Source of the DNA: Isoetes taiwanensis
Taxonomy: Eukaryota; Streptophyta; Lycopodiopsida; Isoetales; Isoetaceae
Assembly (NCBI GenBank): GCA_021234155.1
Contig: JAJEKV010000059.1
Location: 7,353,172 to 7,417,171, forward strand
Direction of reading: 5' to 3'
DNA length: 64,000 bases
Position 1 is the stretch's first letter. Each line of letters opens with the position of its first letter. The position numbers and the translations under genes are program-made. Of this stretch, positions 44,801 through 56,479 are shown one piece after another. Below the pieces are notes generated by a model. That model was not told where the DNA came from, searched no databases, and was given only the letters and a program-made list of their open reading frames with translations.

Positions 44801-46934
44801 TATAGTACATAGCCCATACGTTGTAATTATCGTTTGTGTTGCCCCGTGAAGGAAAGCAGCCTTCCATAAATAAAAAGAATTTGGTCCCCATATCTTTGTC
44901 ACTTTCCCCATGTGGATCTCCTTGATTCTTGTGGCGTTGTTCTTTCATTATATTATTTATAGTTTTTCTTTTGTTGTTGGCTATTATTCACCTCTCATGT
45001 TTTGAAAGAAAATGTGTTGAACTTGTCACATCCACTTCCCTTGGTAATAATGTTTCGTCTTTTGATGACGTTTCGTCTTTTGATGATGTTTCGTCTTTTG
45101 ATGATGTTATTAAAAGGAGCCACAATTTCGGGAATCGTGCAATTTCGGGAATCCCTTGGTAATAATGTTTCGTCTTTTGATGATGTTCCAAGCATATGTC
45201 ATTGTTTTATCAAGCTGGCTTCGACTGAGCGTGACTGTGCCTCGCCAATTTCAAGGTTTGAATTGTTCGATGCACTGTGCTTTTGATTGATGAAAGTTCT
45301 AGAAGCAATTATGCGCCAGACTACTACTTATATTCTTTGTTTCTGCACTGTGGAATGTAACTGTGTTATGATTTGATGTTTGAAGCCTTGAATTTCAAGT
45401 TCGAGATATTCAATTTCGTACACTCCATAATGAGTCCATACAAGCACAATTTCATTATAATGGGAAAATTTTTAGTAAACTGGATTTTTTTTTTATGGGG
45501 GTTATATAGACCTTATGCAGGGGTTGTATACACGTTTACAGTACCCTGTATCATAGACCTTATGCAGGGGTTGTATACACGTATACGTACCACCGTATCA
45601 TAGACCTTATGCAGGGGTTGTATACACGTGCAGTACCCGTGTATCATACATACATGAATATTTAGAGAACATAATAACATGGTATCATATACCAACTTCC
45701 AAACACAATAGAGACCAAAGTATGAACTATGTATGTCCCTAGTAACCTTCCCCAGGTTCCTAACCCCTTCCCCTTCCCTTTCCCCGCTGCTGAGGTGTAA
45801 CCCATGCATCCGGGTTGGGAGTCAAGAGCTCACGCTCTTCCCGCCTGATTCTTCCCACCATATGGGGTACCTAGTCATTAGAAAAAGTAATTCCATGAGG
45901 GATAATACTCACGGAAGAAGAGCGGACCCAACTCCACAAAATTGTTGTACACGTTGTAGTACACCCTAATAAGGCCATACATATGTCCCTTACAAATTTC
46001 ATGAATGAACTCGATATGTATGCATCAGAGAGTGTGCTAAATATCCAAAGACGAAGAAGAGGCCTCAAGCCCGATGTAGCATCTCGTCCGGATAAGGAGG
46101 GGGTTCAAGCATTCCCCTCATTGCGAAGTCTCCTATAACATTGAGGATGGATTAATTTCCATCGGTGGCTCATGACCACAATCAAATCGCTCGAATGAAG
46201 TTGATCAACTCCATTGTAAGCTCCTTGGTGGGGAGGCGTGGCGCAACCTCCACTCCAAGAAATGGTCCCATAGCTCATCCATTCCGGACCGCCGCAGAAC
46301 TTGGGGCATGCTTGCGTGCCTTGCGAGTAGCCCGGGGAGGATTGGGTCCAATCATTTGCAAAAGCAAGCAAGGATCACCGACGGAGCAAGGAACACGGAA
46401 GCAAGCGAGCAAGTAGCAAGATCAAGAGCAAGGAACAAGATCAAGTAGCAAGGAGCAGAGGTATGAAGTATCAAGGAACAAGGATCAAGATCAAGTAGCA
46501 AGGAGCAATGAACAATGAAGATCAAGTAGCAAGAAGATCAAGTAGCAAAGAAGATCAAGGAGCAAGATCAAGTAGCAAGGAACAAGATCAAGTATCAAGA
46601 TCATGAGCAAGGAACAAGATTATAGCAAGGAGCACGGGAATGAAGTAGCAAGGAACAAGGATCAAGATCAAGTAACAAGAAGCAATGAACAAGGAAGATC
46701 AAGTAGCAAGAAGATCAAGGAACAAGGAAGATCAAAAGCAAGAAGATCAAGGAACAAGGAGGATCAAGTAGCAAGAAAATCAAGGAACAAGGAAGATGAA
46801 GGAGCAAGAAGCAAGGATCGAGATCAAGTAGCAAGGTGAAAAGTGAGAAGTGAAAGCAAGCTGAAAGAATTTATAGCTACGAATCCAATAATGTTGAAGT
46901 ATAATACCAATAATGTTGAAGTATAATAATGTTG
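44801..46934. other. non-coding DNA with three small tandem repeats
   Basis: 45045-45190: an 18-bp unit, ATGTTTCGTCTTTTGATG, in several copies. 45505-45650: three copies of a roughly 50-bp unit containing ATAGACCTTATGCAGGGG and TTGTATACACGT. 46370-46860: low-complexity array of AAGATCAAGTAGCAAGGAAC-like units. No gene is supported. Confidence 0.8.
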
Positions 46935-49803
46935 AAGCAAGACATTCATAAATTCGTAATTAATGCATTGCACGAAAATAAATTCGATTTTTTTGCCCAT
47001 TTGGATCCCTAATTCATCTCCAAAGACACGCCCAATTTTCGGAATTTTCGGAGAAGGTCTAGGTCAAAGGGTTAGCATTAGAGCGGGCCGGGGCAGCAGT
47101 TTGCTGGGTGGCAACCGAGCCGCACCCTTCCCAAGTCCAACGAGGCCAGGACCTTGCACGGATCCCTCACAAGAGGGGAGAGTCCGGACCCCAGGAGGCG
47201 GGATCCAAAAAAGTTCCCGCGAGGCAGCCCTTCCTGGCAGCGCTCCCCGGGGCTGCACGCTAATGACCACCCTCTCGGAGCCCGGTTCCCCTATCCGACC
47301 ATTGGATCCCTCCGCTCGGGGGCCCCTCTTCGGGAAGGCCCAAAAGATTCCAGATCGGTCGGAGAACTTGTCAAACCAGGGCGGCCCCGATGTCGGCCTT
47401 GTAGAAAAACGCGACTTGCTTTTGTCGTTCGCACGCACGGGGAGGCTCGGAATGGCAAATCGACCACCGCCAAATCGTCAGGAATGGCGAAATTACCATA
47501 GGGAGCAAGTTACAAGGTCGGTTTTGCAAAAGAAAAAACACTCACGCCCCACGCCTCTACAAGATCCCGCATCCACATCCTAGGCCATCAGCGGCTGACT
47601 ACGAGTGTGATGGAAGTGAGCTACTTTGGCTTCTTGGAGTTCGGGTGGTCTTTTGGCCACGGAACTTGGTCCCTAGTGGGCAATGTCGACGTTCGAGTCC
47701 ATTGGACAGAGCGGGTCAGCGATTCCGGAGAGGGGATATCCTCTTCAGCGGGTCCATCCCCGAGGGCCTTGGGAGAGGAAATTCAGGCAAGCAGCTTGGG
47801 AGGGGATTTTAGGATCCGTGCTCAAGCGCCAACACCCCCTCCGTGGGAAGTCATCGCTTAGCGCAAGGTCCCTACCGGGACAAGGAGAGGGCCTCCAAAC
47901 GTAAACCCGTGGGTTGCCGTGCTCTAGAAGGGTTTGCGTTTGGGGCCGAGGAAACCGGGTGGGACCTGGCCGGTAGAAACCGAGAATACGGAGCAAGGGA
48001 ACCGACGGAGCCGGAGTTTGGGCCTATCCTCCTCCGATGTGGCAAGTAGAAAGTCGGGGCGCTTTGCAATGGCAAGACATTCATAAATTCGTAATTAATG
48101 CATTGCACGAAAAAATAAATTCTGATTTTTTGCCAGCTGGATCCCTAATTCATCTCCAGCCACACGGCCCAATTTTCGAATTTTAGGAGAAGGTCTAGGT
48201 CAAAGGGTTAGCATTAGAGCGGTCAAAATGGCCCATTGCAGTTTCCTTGGCAACGGCAACGAGGTGTTGGCACCCTTCCCCAAGTCAAACGAGGGGCCAA
48301 GAACCTCCGAAGGGATCCCTCACAAGAGGGGAGGTGGATTGGGGGACCCGGTGAGGCGGGATCCAAAAAGTTCCCGAGGCAGCCCTTCTCCTCGGGCATT
48401 TGGGCTCCTGGGGCTGATGAAATGACCACCCTCCCGAGCCACGGGGTTCCCCTATCCGACCGTTGGATCCCTCCTTTCAGGGGCCCCTCTTCGGGAAGGC
48501 CCAAAGATTGTATATATTGGGATCGGTCGGAGAACTTGTCAAACCCGGGCGCCCCGATGTCGGCCTTGTAGAAACCGTGACTGTTTTGTCGTTCGGCACC
48601 CGGGAGGCTCGAGGAATGGCAAATCGACCCCGCCAAATCGTCAGGAATGGCGAAATTACCCTAGGGAGCAAGTTACAAGTTCGGTTTTGCAAAAGAAAGA
48701 AACACTCCTTCCCCTCCACGGCGGTATCCCGCATCCACATCCTAGGCCAATTGACTACGTGTGATGGAAGTGAGCTACTTTGGCGCTTCTTGGAGTTCGG
48801 GTGGTCTTCTCGCCACGGAACTTGGTTCCCGAGCAATGTCGACGTTTCGGAGTCCATTGGCGAGCCAGATCGCGATTCCCGGAGGGGAGGTCGCCCCTCC
48901 GCCCCTGTGGCCTTGGGGAGAGGAAATTCGGGCAAGCAGCTTCTCAGATGTGGAGGGATTTTAGGGTCCGTGCTCGCCTCAACACCCCACTCCCACGCAA
49001 AGGAAGTCCGGCGCAAAGGTCCTGGCGAATCTAACAAGGAGAGGGCCTCAAACTAAAACCCCGTGGGTTGCCGGGCTCTAGAAGGGTTTGCGTTTTGGGG
49101 GCGAGCCCCGTCCATTGCACTTGGGACCTGGAAGTAGTAGCCGAGAATCGGAGCAAGGGAAACCGGCGGAAGGCGGAGTTTGGGCTGTCCTCCTCCCCGA
49201 TGTGGCAAGTAGAAGGGGGCACTTTTGCAGTGGCAAGACATTCATAAATTAAGTAATTAATGCATTGCACGAAAATAAATTCTGATTTTTTTGCCATTTG
49301 GATCCCCAATTTTGAATTTTACCCCGGAGGAGAAGGTCTAGGTCAAAGGGTTAGCATTAGAGCGGTCGGGGCAGCCGTTTGTGGCAACCGAGCTGGCACC
49401 CTTCCCAAGTCAAGCGAGGCGGGACCTTGCGGGGATCCCTCACAAGAGGGGAGAGTCCAGGACCGGGGAGGCGGGATCCAAAAAAGTTCGAGGCAGCCCT
49501 TCTGGCGGTGCTCCCGGGGCTGCACGCTAATGACCACCTCCAGGAGCCCGGTTCCCCTATCCAACCGTTGGATCCTCGGTTCGGGGGCCCCTCTTGGGAA
49601 GGCCCAAAAGATTCCAGACGGGTGCAGGAGAACTTGTCAAACCAGGCGTCGATGTCGGCCTTGTAGAAACCACACTTGCTTTGTCGTTCGAGACACAGGG
49701 AGGCTCGAGAATGGCAAATCGACCCGCCAAATCGTCAGGAATGGTGAAATTACCTAGGGGAGCAAGTTACACAGTCGGTTTTGCGAAAGAAGGAAACACT
49801 CAC

Positions 49804-50134
49804 TGTTGGGGTGATCACCACTCACCACACTCACCACACTTGTCACCACTCACCACACTCATCATATACCGTATATAGAGTGATATCGCCAGCATGCACG
49901 CGTCATGCGGGGATATTTTGCATTATGCATTGTGGAGCCATTATGAGCGTGATTATCCGAAAGAGAGAGTCCTGGAGAAGAACAGAGAGACGGTGTATTG
50001 AGAGAGAGTATTTTCATTGATCTAGCTATGGAGATGATGATTCTTTGTGTTGTGCATTGCCTTGATCTGATAGATTGAGTTTGGATTGTTGGGGTTTTCA
50101 TCCTTCTTGCAAGGTTAGAGTTCGTGCTCTAACA
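49804..50134 (+). repeat. 5' LTR of element 2
   Basis: 331 bp, TGTTGGGG...CTCTAACA. Its first 60 bases are a CACCACTCACCACACT-type minisatellite. It differs from the 3' LTR by small gaps and substitutions, including one fewer minisatellite unit. Confidence 0.95.
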
Positions 50135-50160
50135 ATTTGGCGACCACGGTGCTCGACAGA
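50135..50160 (+). promoter_or_regulatory. putative primer-binding site of element 2
   Basis: TTTGGCGACCACGGTGCTCG follows the LTR at once. It starts TTTGGCGAC like the Arg-type sites of some plant Ty3/gypsy lineages; the exact tRNA is not determined. Confidence 0.55.
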
Positions 50161-50526
50161 CCATTGATTGGCAAGAATTTCCATTGAAAAAGGAGTTGTT
50201 ACCATTGGTATTGGTGATCGTCGGTAAAGAATGGCACCATTGTGAAAGGAGCAATTTCTTGTGTGAAGGGGATTTTGCCGTAATTGATTTGTGGAGAGAA
50301 ATTTGACAAGGGGAGCGTAGTTTTATGCCCAAGAGAAGTAAGAAGGAGATCCCACTAAGCTCCATCATAACAAGAAGAGGACCGGTGAGTCAATCTTTGG
50401 GCTCAAAATTGCGTCAAGATTCAATTTCGTTTTCAGATTTGGGAGCAGATCTGGGGTCTAATTCTCAGATCCAGGAGGTTTTGATTCCCGACCGATCTAC
50501 ACGGTAATCCAATTTCGTTTTTCAAA

Positions 50527-52488
50527 TTGAAGGGAGATTCAATTTCGTTTTTCCAATTTCAAGAAACCCAAGAAGAGGCAGAGATGGCTGTATTACCACC
50601 TATGGTATGGGGTTTTCAGACAATGGGGATTCCAAAGTTTGATGATCTGGTGGATCGGGATCCTTTGAAGCATATTGTGAAGTTTGAGAGGTATTGCCAG
50701 CAATGTAAGTTACCGGCTGGTGATTATTTGCTTTGGTTTCATAGTTCTTTGCAAGATTCAGTGGAGGAATGGGCACAAACTCAGCCAGATACCATGACAT
50801 ATCAGGAATTAAAGGAAGCTTTCATTGCTAATTATCAAGAAGTTCATGGTAAGGATAAGACTATGGAAAGGTGGACCAATTTCACACAAAAGGAAGATGA
50901 ATCAATTAGAGAGTATAATCAGAGGTATATTGCGGTTCTCAAAGCCGTAGTTCATTGGAAGATTGCAAGGAATGATGAAATGGATATCCAATGGTATGTG
51001 AAGGGGCTGAAACGAGCTATTGCTCATAAGGTGAAGGCTAAACAGCCTACAACCTTGCTAGAGGCACAAAAGTATGCTCTCAATTTTGAAGATAAGTTGG
51101 GATACATTCATGAAGTTGCTGCTCCGAGCATAAAAAGTTGGGAGATTGCAGGCAAGATTTCTAAGCTTACAATTGGTGAGAAGCCAAGGGAGGTGCAGTT
51201 TATTACTTGTGAGTATTGTGGGTCTATTGGGCATTCTGATACTACATGTAGATTGCTGAAATTCTGCTCAAGATGCCAAATAAAGGGCCATAATGATCAA
51301 GAATGTAGGGAGAAGAGATTCTTTGAGAGGGCCAATCCGGTATTTGCCGTTATGCAACAAGCACCATCTATTCCTATTCAACCAATGCAAGCAGCACCTA
51401 TCATACTACAAGTTCCAATGATGCCACAAGCTCCAATTGCCCAACAAGTTCCAATGGGTTCCACACCAATGGTGCAGCCAAAACAGGGATGGTATCCAAG
51501 TAAGGCTCATTTGTATTGCAAGTTATGTGATAAATTCAAGCATGATGAAACTACTTGTTGGAAAATCCATGGGAAACCAGAATGGGCAACTAACAAGTAT
51601 CCACCAAAGCAGCAAGTGTTTGAATCAGTACCTCTTCCTAATAATGATGTTCGCATTCAAGATGCAAAGTACATTGATAATCCTCAAGTTAAGGCTCTTA
51701 TTGAGGAGCTTAAGAAGCAAGAGAAGGCAAAATCAGTAGTAAATTGTGGATTTGTTGAGGTGGAACATGACCCATTTCAGCAAGAAGAAGAGATTGGAGA
51801 AGTGAATGCAGTTACAAGATCACAAAAGGTGGTTCAAGAACCAAGAGTAGTGCCAATTGCAGAGAAGACTAAGACCTCTTTTCCAAAGGATTTGAAGGAA
51901 CATGCTTTGAAGGTGTCAGCACCTAAGAAGGTGCAATTCAATGTGCTGCCCACAGAACAGTTTCAGTCTATAGAAGAAAATCAGCCCATAGTAATGCCTC
52001 CTATGGTGGATGAGGAAATTCAAAATGAAGATGATGTGATCAGCCAAGTTTTGGCCACTAAAGTTACACTTACTCTTGAGCAATTGATGCATTATTCTCC
52101 AAATTTGTTGCAAGAGTTAGGGGGAAGAACAAAATCAGAAATTTCAGTCCAACAAATCATATCAAATGATACCGACAAGAGGAGAATGGAGCCACCAGCC
52201 CGGCAATCCAAGGATCCTGGGCCATTTCTTTGTGATGTGAGTATTAATGGATATCTAATCAAAGAGGCCAATATAGATACTGGCAGTGGAGTGAATGTAA
52301 TGCCTTACCATATAATGCTTCAAGTTGGATTGAAAATGATGGAACCGACAACTATGATGCTCAAAGCATTCAATCAAATGAAGGTGCAGCCTATGGGAGT
52401 CATAAGAAATGTTTTATGCAAGGTTTATGAGGTGGAAGCAATCTTGGTTTTTAATGGTTTTGAAATTTCCAGAGAGTGTGCATGCTGA
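50527..52488 (+). CDS. Gag-protease of element 2
   Basis: A 653-residue frame. Residues about 40-190 are the retrotransposon Gag segment (FHSSLQDSVEEWAQTQPDTM; DESIREYNQRY). Zinc knuckles follow: C228/C231/H236/C241 (CEYCGSIGHSDTTC), C247/C250/H255/C260 (CSRCQIKGHNDQEC) and a third, CKLCDKFKHDETTC, near residue 335. The protease active-site loop NIDTGSGVNVMPYH lies near residue 580. Gag packages the RNA; protease matures the polyprotein. The frame ends early in the protease domain by frameshift near 52480 and resumes one frame over at 52409-52993. An in-frame ATG at 50584 (MAVLPPMVWGF) is an alternative start. Confidence 0.9.
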   Translation: MKGDSISFFQFQETQEEAEMAVLPPMVWGFQTMGIPKFDDLVDRDPLKHIVKFERYCQQCKLPAGDYLLWFHSSLQDSVEEWAQTQPDTMTYQELKEAFIANYQEVHGKDKTMERWTNFTQKEDESIREYNQRYIAVLKAVVHWKIARNDEMDIQWYVKGLKRAIAHKVKAKQPTTLLEAQKYALNFEDKLGYIHEVAAPSIKSWEIAGKISKLTIGEKPREVQFITCEYCGSIGHSDTTCRLLKFCSRCQIKGHNDQECREKRFFERANPVFAVMQQAPSIPIQPMQAAPIILQVPMMPQAPIAQQVPMGSTPMVQPKQGWYPSKAHLYCKLCDKFKHDETTCWKIHGKPEWATNKYPPKQQVFESVPLPNNDVRIQDAKYIDNPQVKALIEELKKQEKAKSVVNCGFVEVEHDPFQQEEEIGEVNAVTRSQKVVQEPRVVPIAEKTKTSFPKDLKEHALKVSAPKKVQFNVLPTEQFQSIEENQPIVMPPMVDEEIQNEDDVISQVLATKVTLTLEQLMHYSPNLLQELGGRTKSEISVQQIISNDTDKRRMEPPARQSKDPGPFLCDVSINGYLIKEANIDTGSGVNVMPYHIMLQVGLKMMEPTTMMLKAFNQMKVQPMGVIRNVLCKVYEVEAILVFNGFEISRECAC

Positions 52489-53295
52489 AACTTATACTTT
52501 GTTGTTGAGTCGTACATGGTTAGATGCCGTACAAGCTGAGACTTCATGGAGGAAGCGTGAAATGAACATCTTTCAAGGAGAACACAAGGTGACTATAGAT
52601 CATCCTCTGAAATCAGCAAAAGGTACCTTTCTTTGCAATCCTTCTTTGAGCAGCCCGCAGTTAGAAATCAGCAAAGAGAATGCTATGGTGTCAGGGCAAC
52701 AAGGTCTTAGTTGTTTTCATGTCTTGGAAGTGGGTGACAGGGAAGATAAGACTTTGTACAAGTGGTTAAAAGGTACCCAAATTTCAGAAATACGTCATTT
52801 ACAGCAGCAAGTTGCAGATAAATATATCCAAAGACTTGAAAGTATTGGTGAAGGTGAGTTACAAGAGACTCTTGTAAACATGAAGGAGGAGTCCATTCAA
52901 AGACCCATTGATGACACTTTATTTCAGCAAGGTATTGATCTAGATCAAGTAGAGATGCTGATTTTGACATCAAGCATGGATGGGGTAAAGTAAATCAGCC
53001 CACTATACAAGTACAAGAAGCTTGGTGGCATGCGCACATTCTAGAGGATGAGGTAAATCAGATCAGTCCATATTCACCACAGTCATCACAGTCATTACAT
53101 GCACCAAATTCATCACAATCATCACATCCACCACATCCATTACAGTCACCACAGTCATCACACGCACCACATTCATCACTGTCACCACATTCACCACAAT
53201 CACCACATTCACCACATCACCACCACTCACCACCTTCATTACAGTCACCACATTCAGTCAAGAACATTAATATTTCTCAAGGAAATCAAGAAGAA
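52489..53295 (+). pseudogene. protease end and Ser/Pro/His linker of element 2 pol
   Basis: The frame 52409-52993 gives TLLLSRTWLDAVQAETSWR, the end of the protease domain, then linker sequence up to a stop at 52993. From about 53070 another frame, continuous with RT, encodes a low-complexity SPQSSQSLHAP-type linker built on TCACCACA minisatellite repeats. The same repeat type opens the LTR. Confidence 0.75.
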
Positions 53296-54336
53296 TTGGT
53301 TACTATTGGAGGCGATCTTACTCAAGAGGAGGAACGCAATTTGATATCTTTATTAAGAAAATTCAGGGATGTTTTGGCAAGAAATTACAAAGAATTGAAA
53401 GGCATTCCACCAGAGGTCGTGGTTCATACCATTGATTTGAAACAAGGCTCAAAACCAGTCCAACAAGCTCAAAGGAGAATGAGTCTAGCAATAGAGGAGC
53501 AAGTAAAGGCCGAAGTTATGAAGCTTTTAGAGGCAGGATTTATTGTACCAGTGCCAAATTCAGATTGGATCAGTTCTATTGTCCCAGTGAGAAAGCCAAA
53601 TAACTCAATCCGAGTATGCATTGATTACAGGGATCTCAATAAAGCTACCAAAAGAGATCATTTTCCTACACCATTCATAGACACTTTATTGGATATTGTT
53701 GCAGGAAATCAGGCCTATTCTTTCTTGGATGGGTACTCAGGATATAATCAGATCCAAATCTATCCACCACATCAAGCAATGACGGCTTTTCGAACACCTT
53801 TTGGCATCTATGCTTACAAGGTATTACCTTTTGGCCTCACAAATGCTCCAGCCACATTTCAGAGAGCTATGACATATGCTTTTCATAATATTTTAGACTT
53901 TTTGAGAGTCTTTATAGACGACTTGACAGTGTTTTCGAATCCAAGAAGGGATCACTTGGATCATCTTAGAAAAGTTCTTGAAAGATGCCGGCTGTATGGT
54001 ATAAGTTTGAATCCTGCTAAGTGTATTTTCTTCACTAGAGGAGGAAAACTATTGGGCAATTATGTTTCAGAAAAGGGATTACAAGTGGATCATGGTAAGA
54101 TTGCAGCCTTGGAGAAGGTCAAACCACCTACAAATGTATCCCAAGTGAGAAGCTTATATGGCCAACTCAGTTTTAGTAGGAGGTATTTGCATAATTTTGC
54201 TAAAGTAACCCAGCCACTTGTGGATTGTATGAAGCCAGGGCAGCATTTTAGATGGAAGGAAGATGCTCAAGAAGCATTTGAATGGTGCCTTGCACAATTA
54301 AAAGAGAACTTTGCTGATTCCTCCAAGAATGAGTGA
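53296..54336 (+). CDS. reverse transcriptase domain of element 2
   Basis: A 346-codon frame with the full RT: RVCIDYRDLNKATKRDHFPT, SFLDGYSGYNQI, AFRTPFGIYAYKVLPFGLTN, the catalytic box VFIDDLTVFS (F replaces the usual Y of YxDD), LNPAKCIFF and LLGNYVSEKGLQVDHGKI. It ends by frameshift (KENFADSSKNE) where the RNase H frame starts 25 bases earlier. The enzyme copies element RNA to DNA. The domain is complete but separated from RNase H/integrase by the shift. Confidence 0.92.
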   Translation: MVTIGGDLTQEEERNLISLLRKFRDVLARNYKELKGIPPEVVVHTIDLKQGSKPVQQAQRRMSLAIEEQVKAEVMKLLEAGFIVPVPNSDWISSIVPVRKPNNSIRVCIDYRDLNKATKRDHFPTPFIDTLLDIVAGNQAYSFLDGYSGYNQIQIYPPHQAMTAFRTPFGIYAYKVLPFGLTNAPATFQRAMTYAFHNILDFLRVFIDDLTVFSNPRRDHLDHLRKVLERCRLYGISLNPAKCIFFTRGGKLLGNYVSEKGLQVDHGKIAALEKVKPPTNVSQVRSLYGQLSFSRRYLHNFAKVTQPLVDCMKPGQHFRWKEDAQEAFEWCLAQLKENFADSSKNE

Positions 54337-55426
54337 GCCATTTCATTTATTCTTTACAGTTTGGGAGCAAGCTTTGGCTGTCACACTATGTCAGAAAAAT
54401 CAGCAAAAGTATTATGATGTGAATTACTATGCTAGCAGGTTGTTAACTCCACAAGAGCAGAAATGGACTCATGTGGAGCATCTTGGGTTGTCATTGAAGT
54501 GGGCCTTGAATAAATTTAGACATTATCTTCTTCCTTCACAATGGAATTCAGCAAATGTACAGTATGTTTACATTCATATGGATATCAACCCATTGCCATG
54601 CATTTACAACAAGACTGTCCAAGATCCTAAGTTTACAAGATGGGCTCTTATCATACAAGAATTTGAGTTGAAGTATGTTAAGATGGCTCAAGGAGCTCAT
54701 AATCCAAGTGCCTATTTGAGTAGTGGTGCTGAAATAGAAGAGGAAACAGACCAGCAAGTAGCGTTTCAGGATAATGAAGTATTACAGGGGTTCAGTGAGA
54801 CCGTGGATCTTTGGTATGCCAATATATACAGGTATTTACAAGATCAGACTTATCCTTTATCATTTTCAAAGCAACAAAAGCATGCTCTTAGAGTACAAGC
54901 AGCTGGTTATGTGGTGCACGAGGCTATTCTTTATAAGAGGACTATGGAAGGTCTCTTATTAAGATGTGTTGCTGGTCAGCAAACTCATGATTTATTGCAG
55001 CAAGCACATGATTGTCAGGGGCATTTTGCAGCCAGAACCACAGCTAGGAAGATCCTTCGTTGGGGATATTATTGGCCAACTCTTTACAAGGATACTAGAG
55101 ACTTTGTTAGCAAATGTGAGAAGTGTCAAAGGCATAAACAATTGACAGGCCACAATAATATGCCATTCCATCCTATTTTGAGCGTTGGTCCATTTCATAT
55201 GTGGGGATTGGATTACATTGGGCCTATCAATCCTCCATCTTCCAAAGGTCATAACTATATCTTGGCAGCCACATGCATGTTTACGAAGTGGGTAGAAGCA
55301 ATTCCAGCAAAGCATGCTACAGAAAATACCACAAATAAGCTTTCTTTATCACAATTTGATTTCTGGGTTTGGTGTTCCAACCATTCTTTTTGTCCGATCG
55401 GGGAACTCATTTCATGGGGAAAGTAG
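54311..55426 (+). CDS. RNase H and integrase N-terminal part of element 2
   Basis: A 371-codon frame. RNase H is represented by NYYASRLLTPQEQKWTHVEH and LKWALNKFRHYLLP. The integrase HHCC zinc finger is seen in QQAHDCQGHFAARTTARKIL and SKCEKCQRHKQL. The first catalytic Asp is in MWGLDYIGPINPPSS. The frame shifts after AKHATENTT, before the second Asp. The rest of integrase is at 55314-56083 in other frames. Confidence 0.9.
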   Translation: MLIPPRMSEPFHLFFTVWEQALAVTLCQKNQQKYYDVNYYASRLLTPQEQKWTHVEHLGLSLKWALNKFRHYLLPSQWNSANVQYVYIHMDINPLPCIYNKTVQDPKFTRWALIIQEFELKYVKMAQGAHNPSAYLSSGAEIEEETDQQVAFQDNEVLQGFSETVDLWYANIYRYLQDQTYPLSFSKQQKHALRVQAAGYVVHEAILYKRTMEGLLLRCVAGQQTHDLLQQAHDCQGHFAARTTARKILRWGYYWPTLYKDTRDFVSKCEKCQRHKQLTGHNNMPFHPILSVGPFHMWGLDYIGPINPPSSKGHNYILAATCMFTKWVEAIPAKHATENTTNKLSLSQFDFWVWCSNHSFCPIGELISWGK

Positions 55427-56083
55427 TAGCTCGGTTAACGTAAAAGATTGGTGTTCAACATGTGCAAGCTTTCGCTTATTATCCACAGGGCAATGGGCAA
55501 GCCTGAGTCTCACGAACAAAATTTGAAAGCTATCTTGGCCAAAACAGTGAAGGATAATCAAAGAAATTGACATGAAGCCTTGACAGATGCCTTATGGAGT
55601 TTCAGGTGTACTTACAAGTTGGCTACAGGATTTACACCATTTGAATTGGTTTATGGAGTGCAAGCTGTGATGCCTATTCATTTGGACATTCCTTTGTGTT
55701 CATTTGTGGAGCTACCTTATTATGAGAATTTAGGAGAAGTCCCAACTCCAAATCAAGTGCATAATAGGATGGATGATTTGCTGCAATTGCAAGAGATGAG
55801 ACAAGAAGCAGCAGACTTCAATATGAGGCATAAACAGAAAGTAAAGCTTATCAAAGACAAGTTACAGGTTGTCAATCCATTTGAGGAAGGGCAATTGGTG
55901 TTGTGCAGGACCACTAAGAAGCATCTATCCAAATTTCAAAGCCCATGGAAAGGCCCATTTCTGATTGATAAAGAGGTCCCAGGTGGGGCTTTCTACTTGA
56001 TGACTCCAGAAGGGGAATTGTTGCCTAATCCCAGAAATGGCAAGGATCTCAGGCCTTATTTTGAAAGAGAAGTGCTATTCTAA
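55314..56083 (+). pseudogene. integrase C-terminal part of element 2, broken
   Basis: The second Asp block (LSDRGTHFMG) is readable in a third frame near 55385-55420. AYYPQGNGQA is at about 55470-55500, but the expected Glu codon is disrupted by TGA. The frame 55580-56083 then gives the integrase tail: TDALWSFRCTYKLATGFTPF, FELVYGVQAVMPIHLD, PWKGPFLIDKEVPGGAFYLM and NPRNGKDLRPYF. Confidence 0.88.
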
Positions 56084-56479
56084 GGGATTCACATTTGGCA
56101 GAGCTCCAATTACAGAGAATTTGTGGAGAACTTTTGGGTTACAGCAGGTCGTTTTTCTGTAAAACCAGATGGTGACAGTTCCATAATGCACAATCTATCC
56201 GACATCAAAAGATGTGTTTCGGCGATACGAATCCAACGAGCTATGGTGCAGGTCAAACGGAGTTCTGGAACTCAAGATATCAGCTTTCAAACTTTGCCAC
56301 AGTTACAAAGACTCTGTTTCGTCACTGTCATTTTGGACCAGTTTGTTTGTATTAGTCATTTGGATTTGAGGAGGGTGTAAATGTGTCATTTGGGGACATG
56401 TCCCAAGGACCATATTAGTATTTTTGTTGTTGTGGGTTCTCCGCCACGGAGTGGCACATTTTCCCATTGTGGTCGCCAC
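56084..56479 (+). other. 3' untranslated region of element 2
   Basis: No clear polypurine tract sits directly before the 3' LTR. Instead the last bases read TTGTGGTCGCCAC, of which GTGGTCGCCA (56469-56478) is the exact complement of TGGCGACCAC in the primer-binding site (50138-50147). Confidence 0.6.

Noticed and set aside
46963-49056. Long open frames in the satellite units (up to about 200 codons)
   Set aside because: Start and frame change from unit to unit and both strands are equally open. This is composition, not a conserved protein.
53063-53344. His-rich frames on both strands
   Set aside because: Shadows of the CACCA minisatellite; the RT frame reads the same DNA as a Ser/Pro/His linker.
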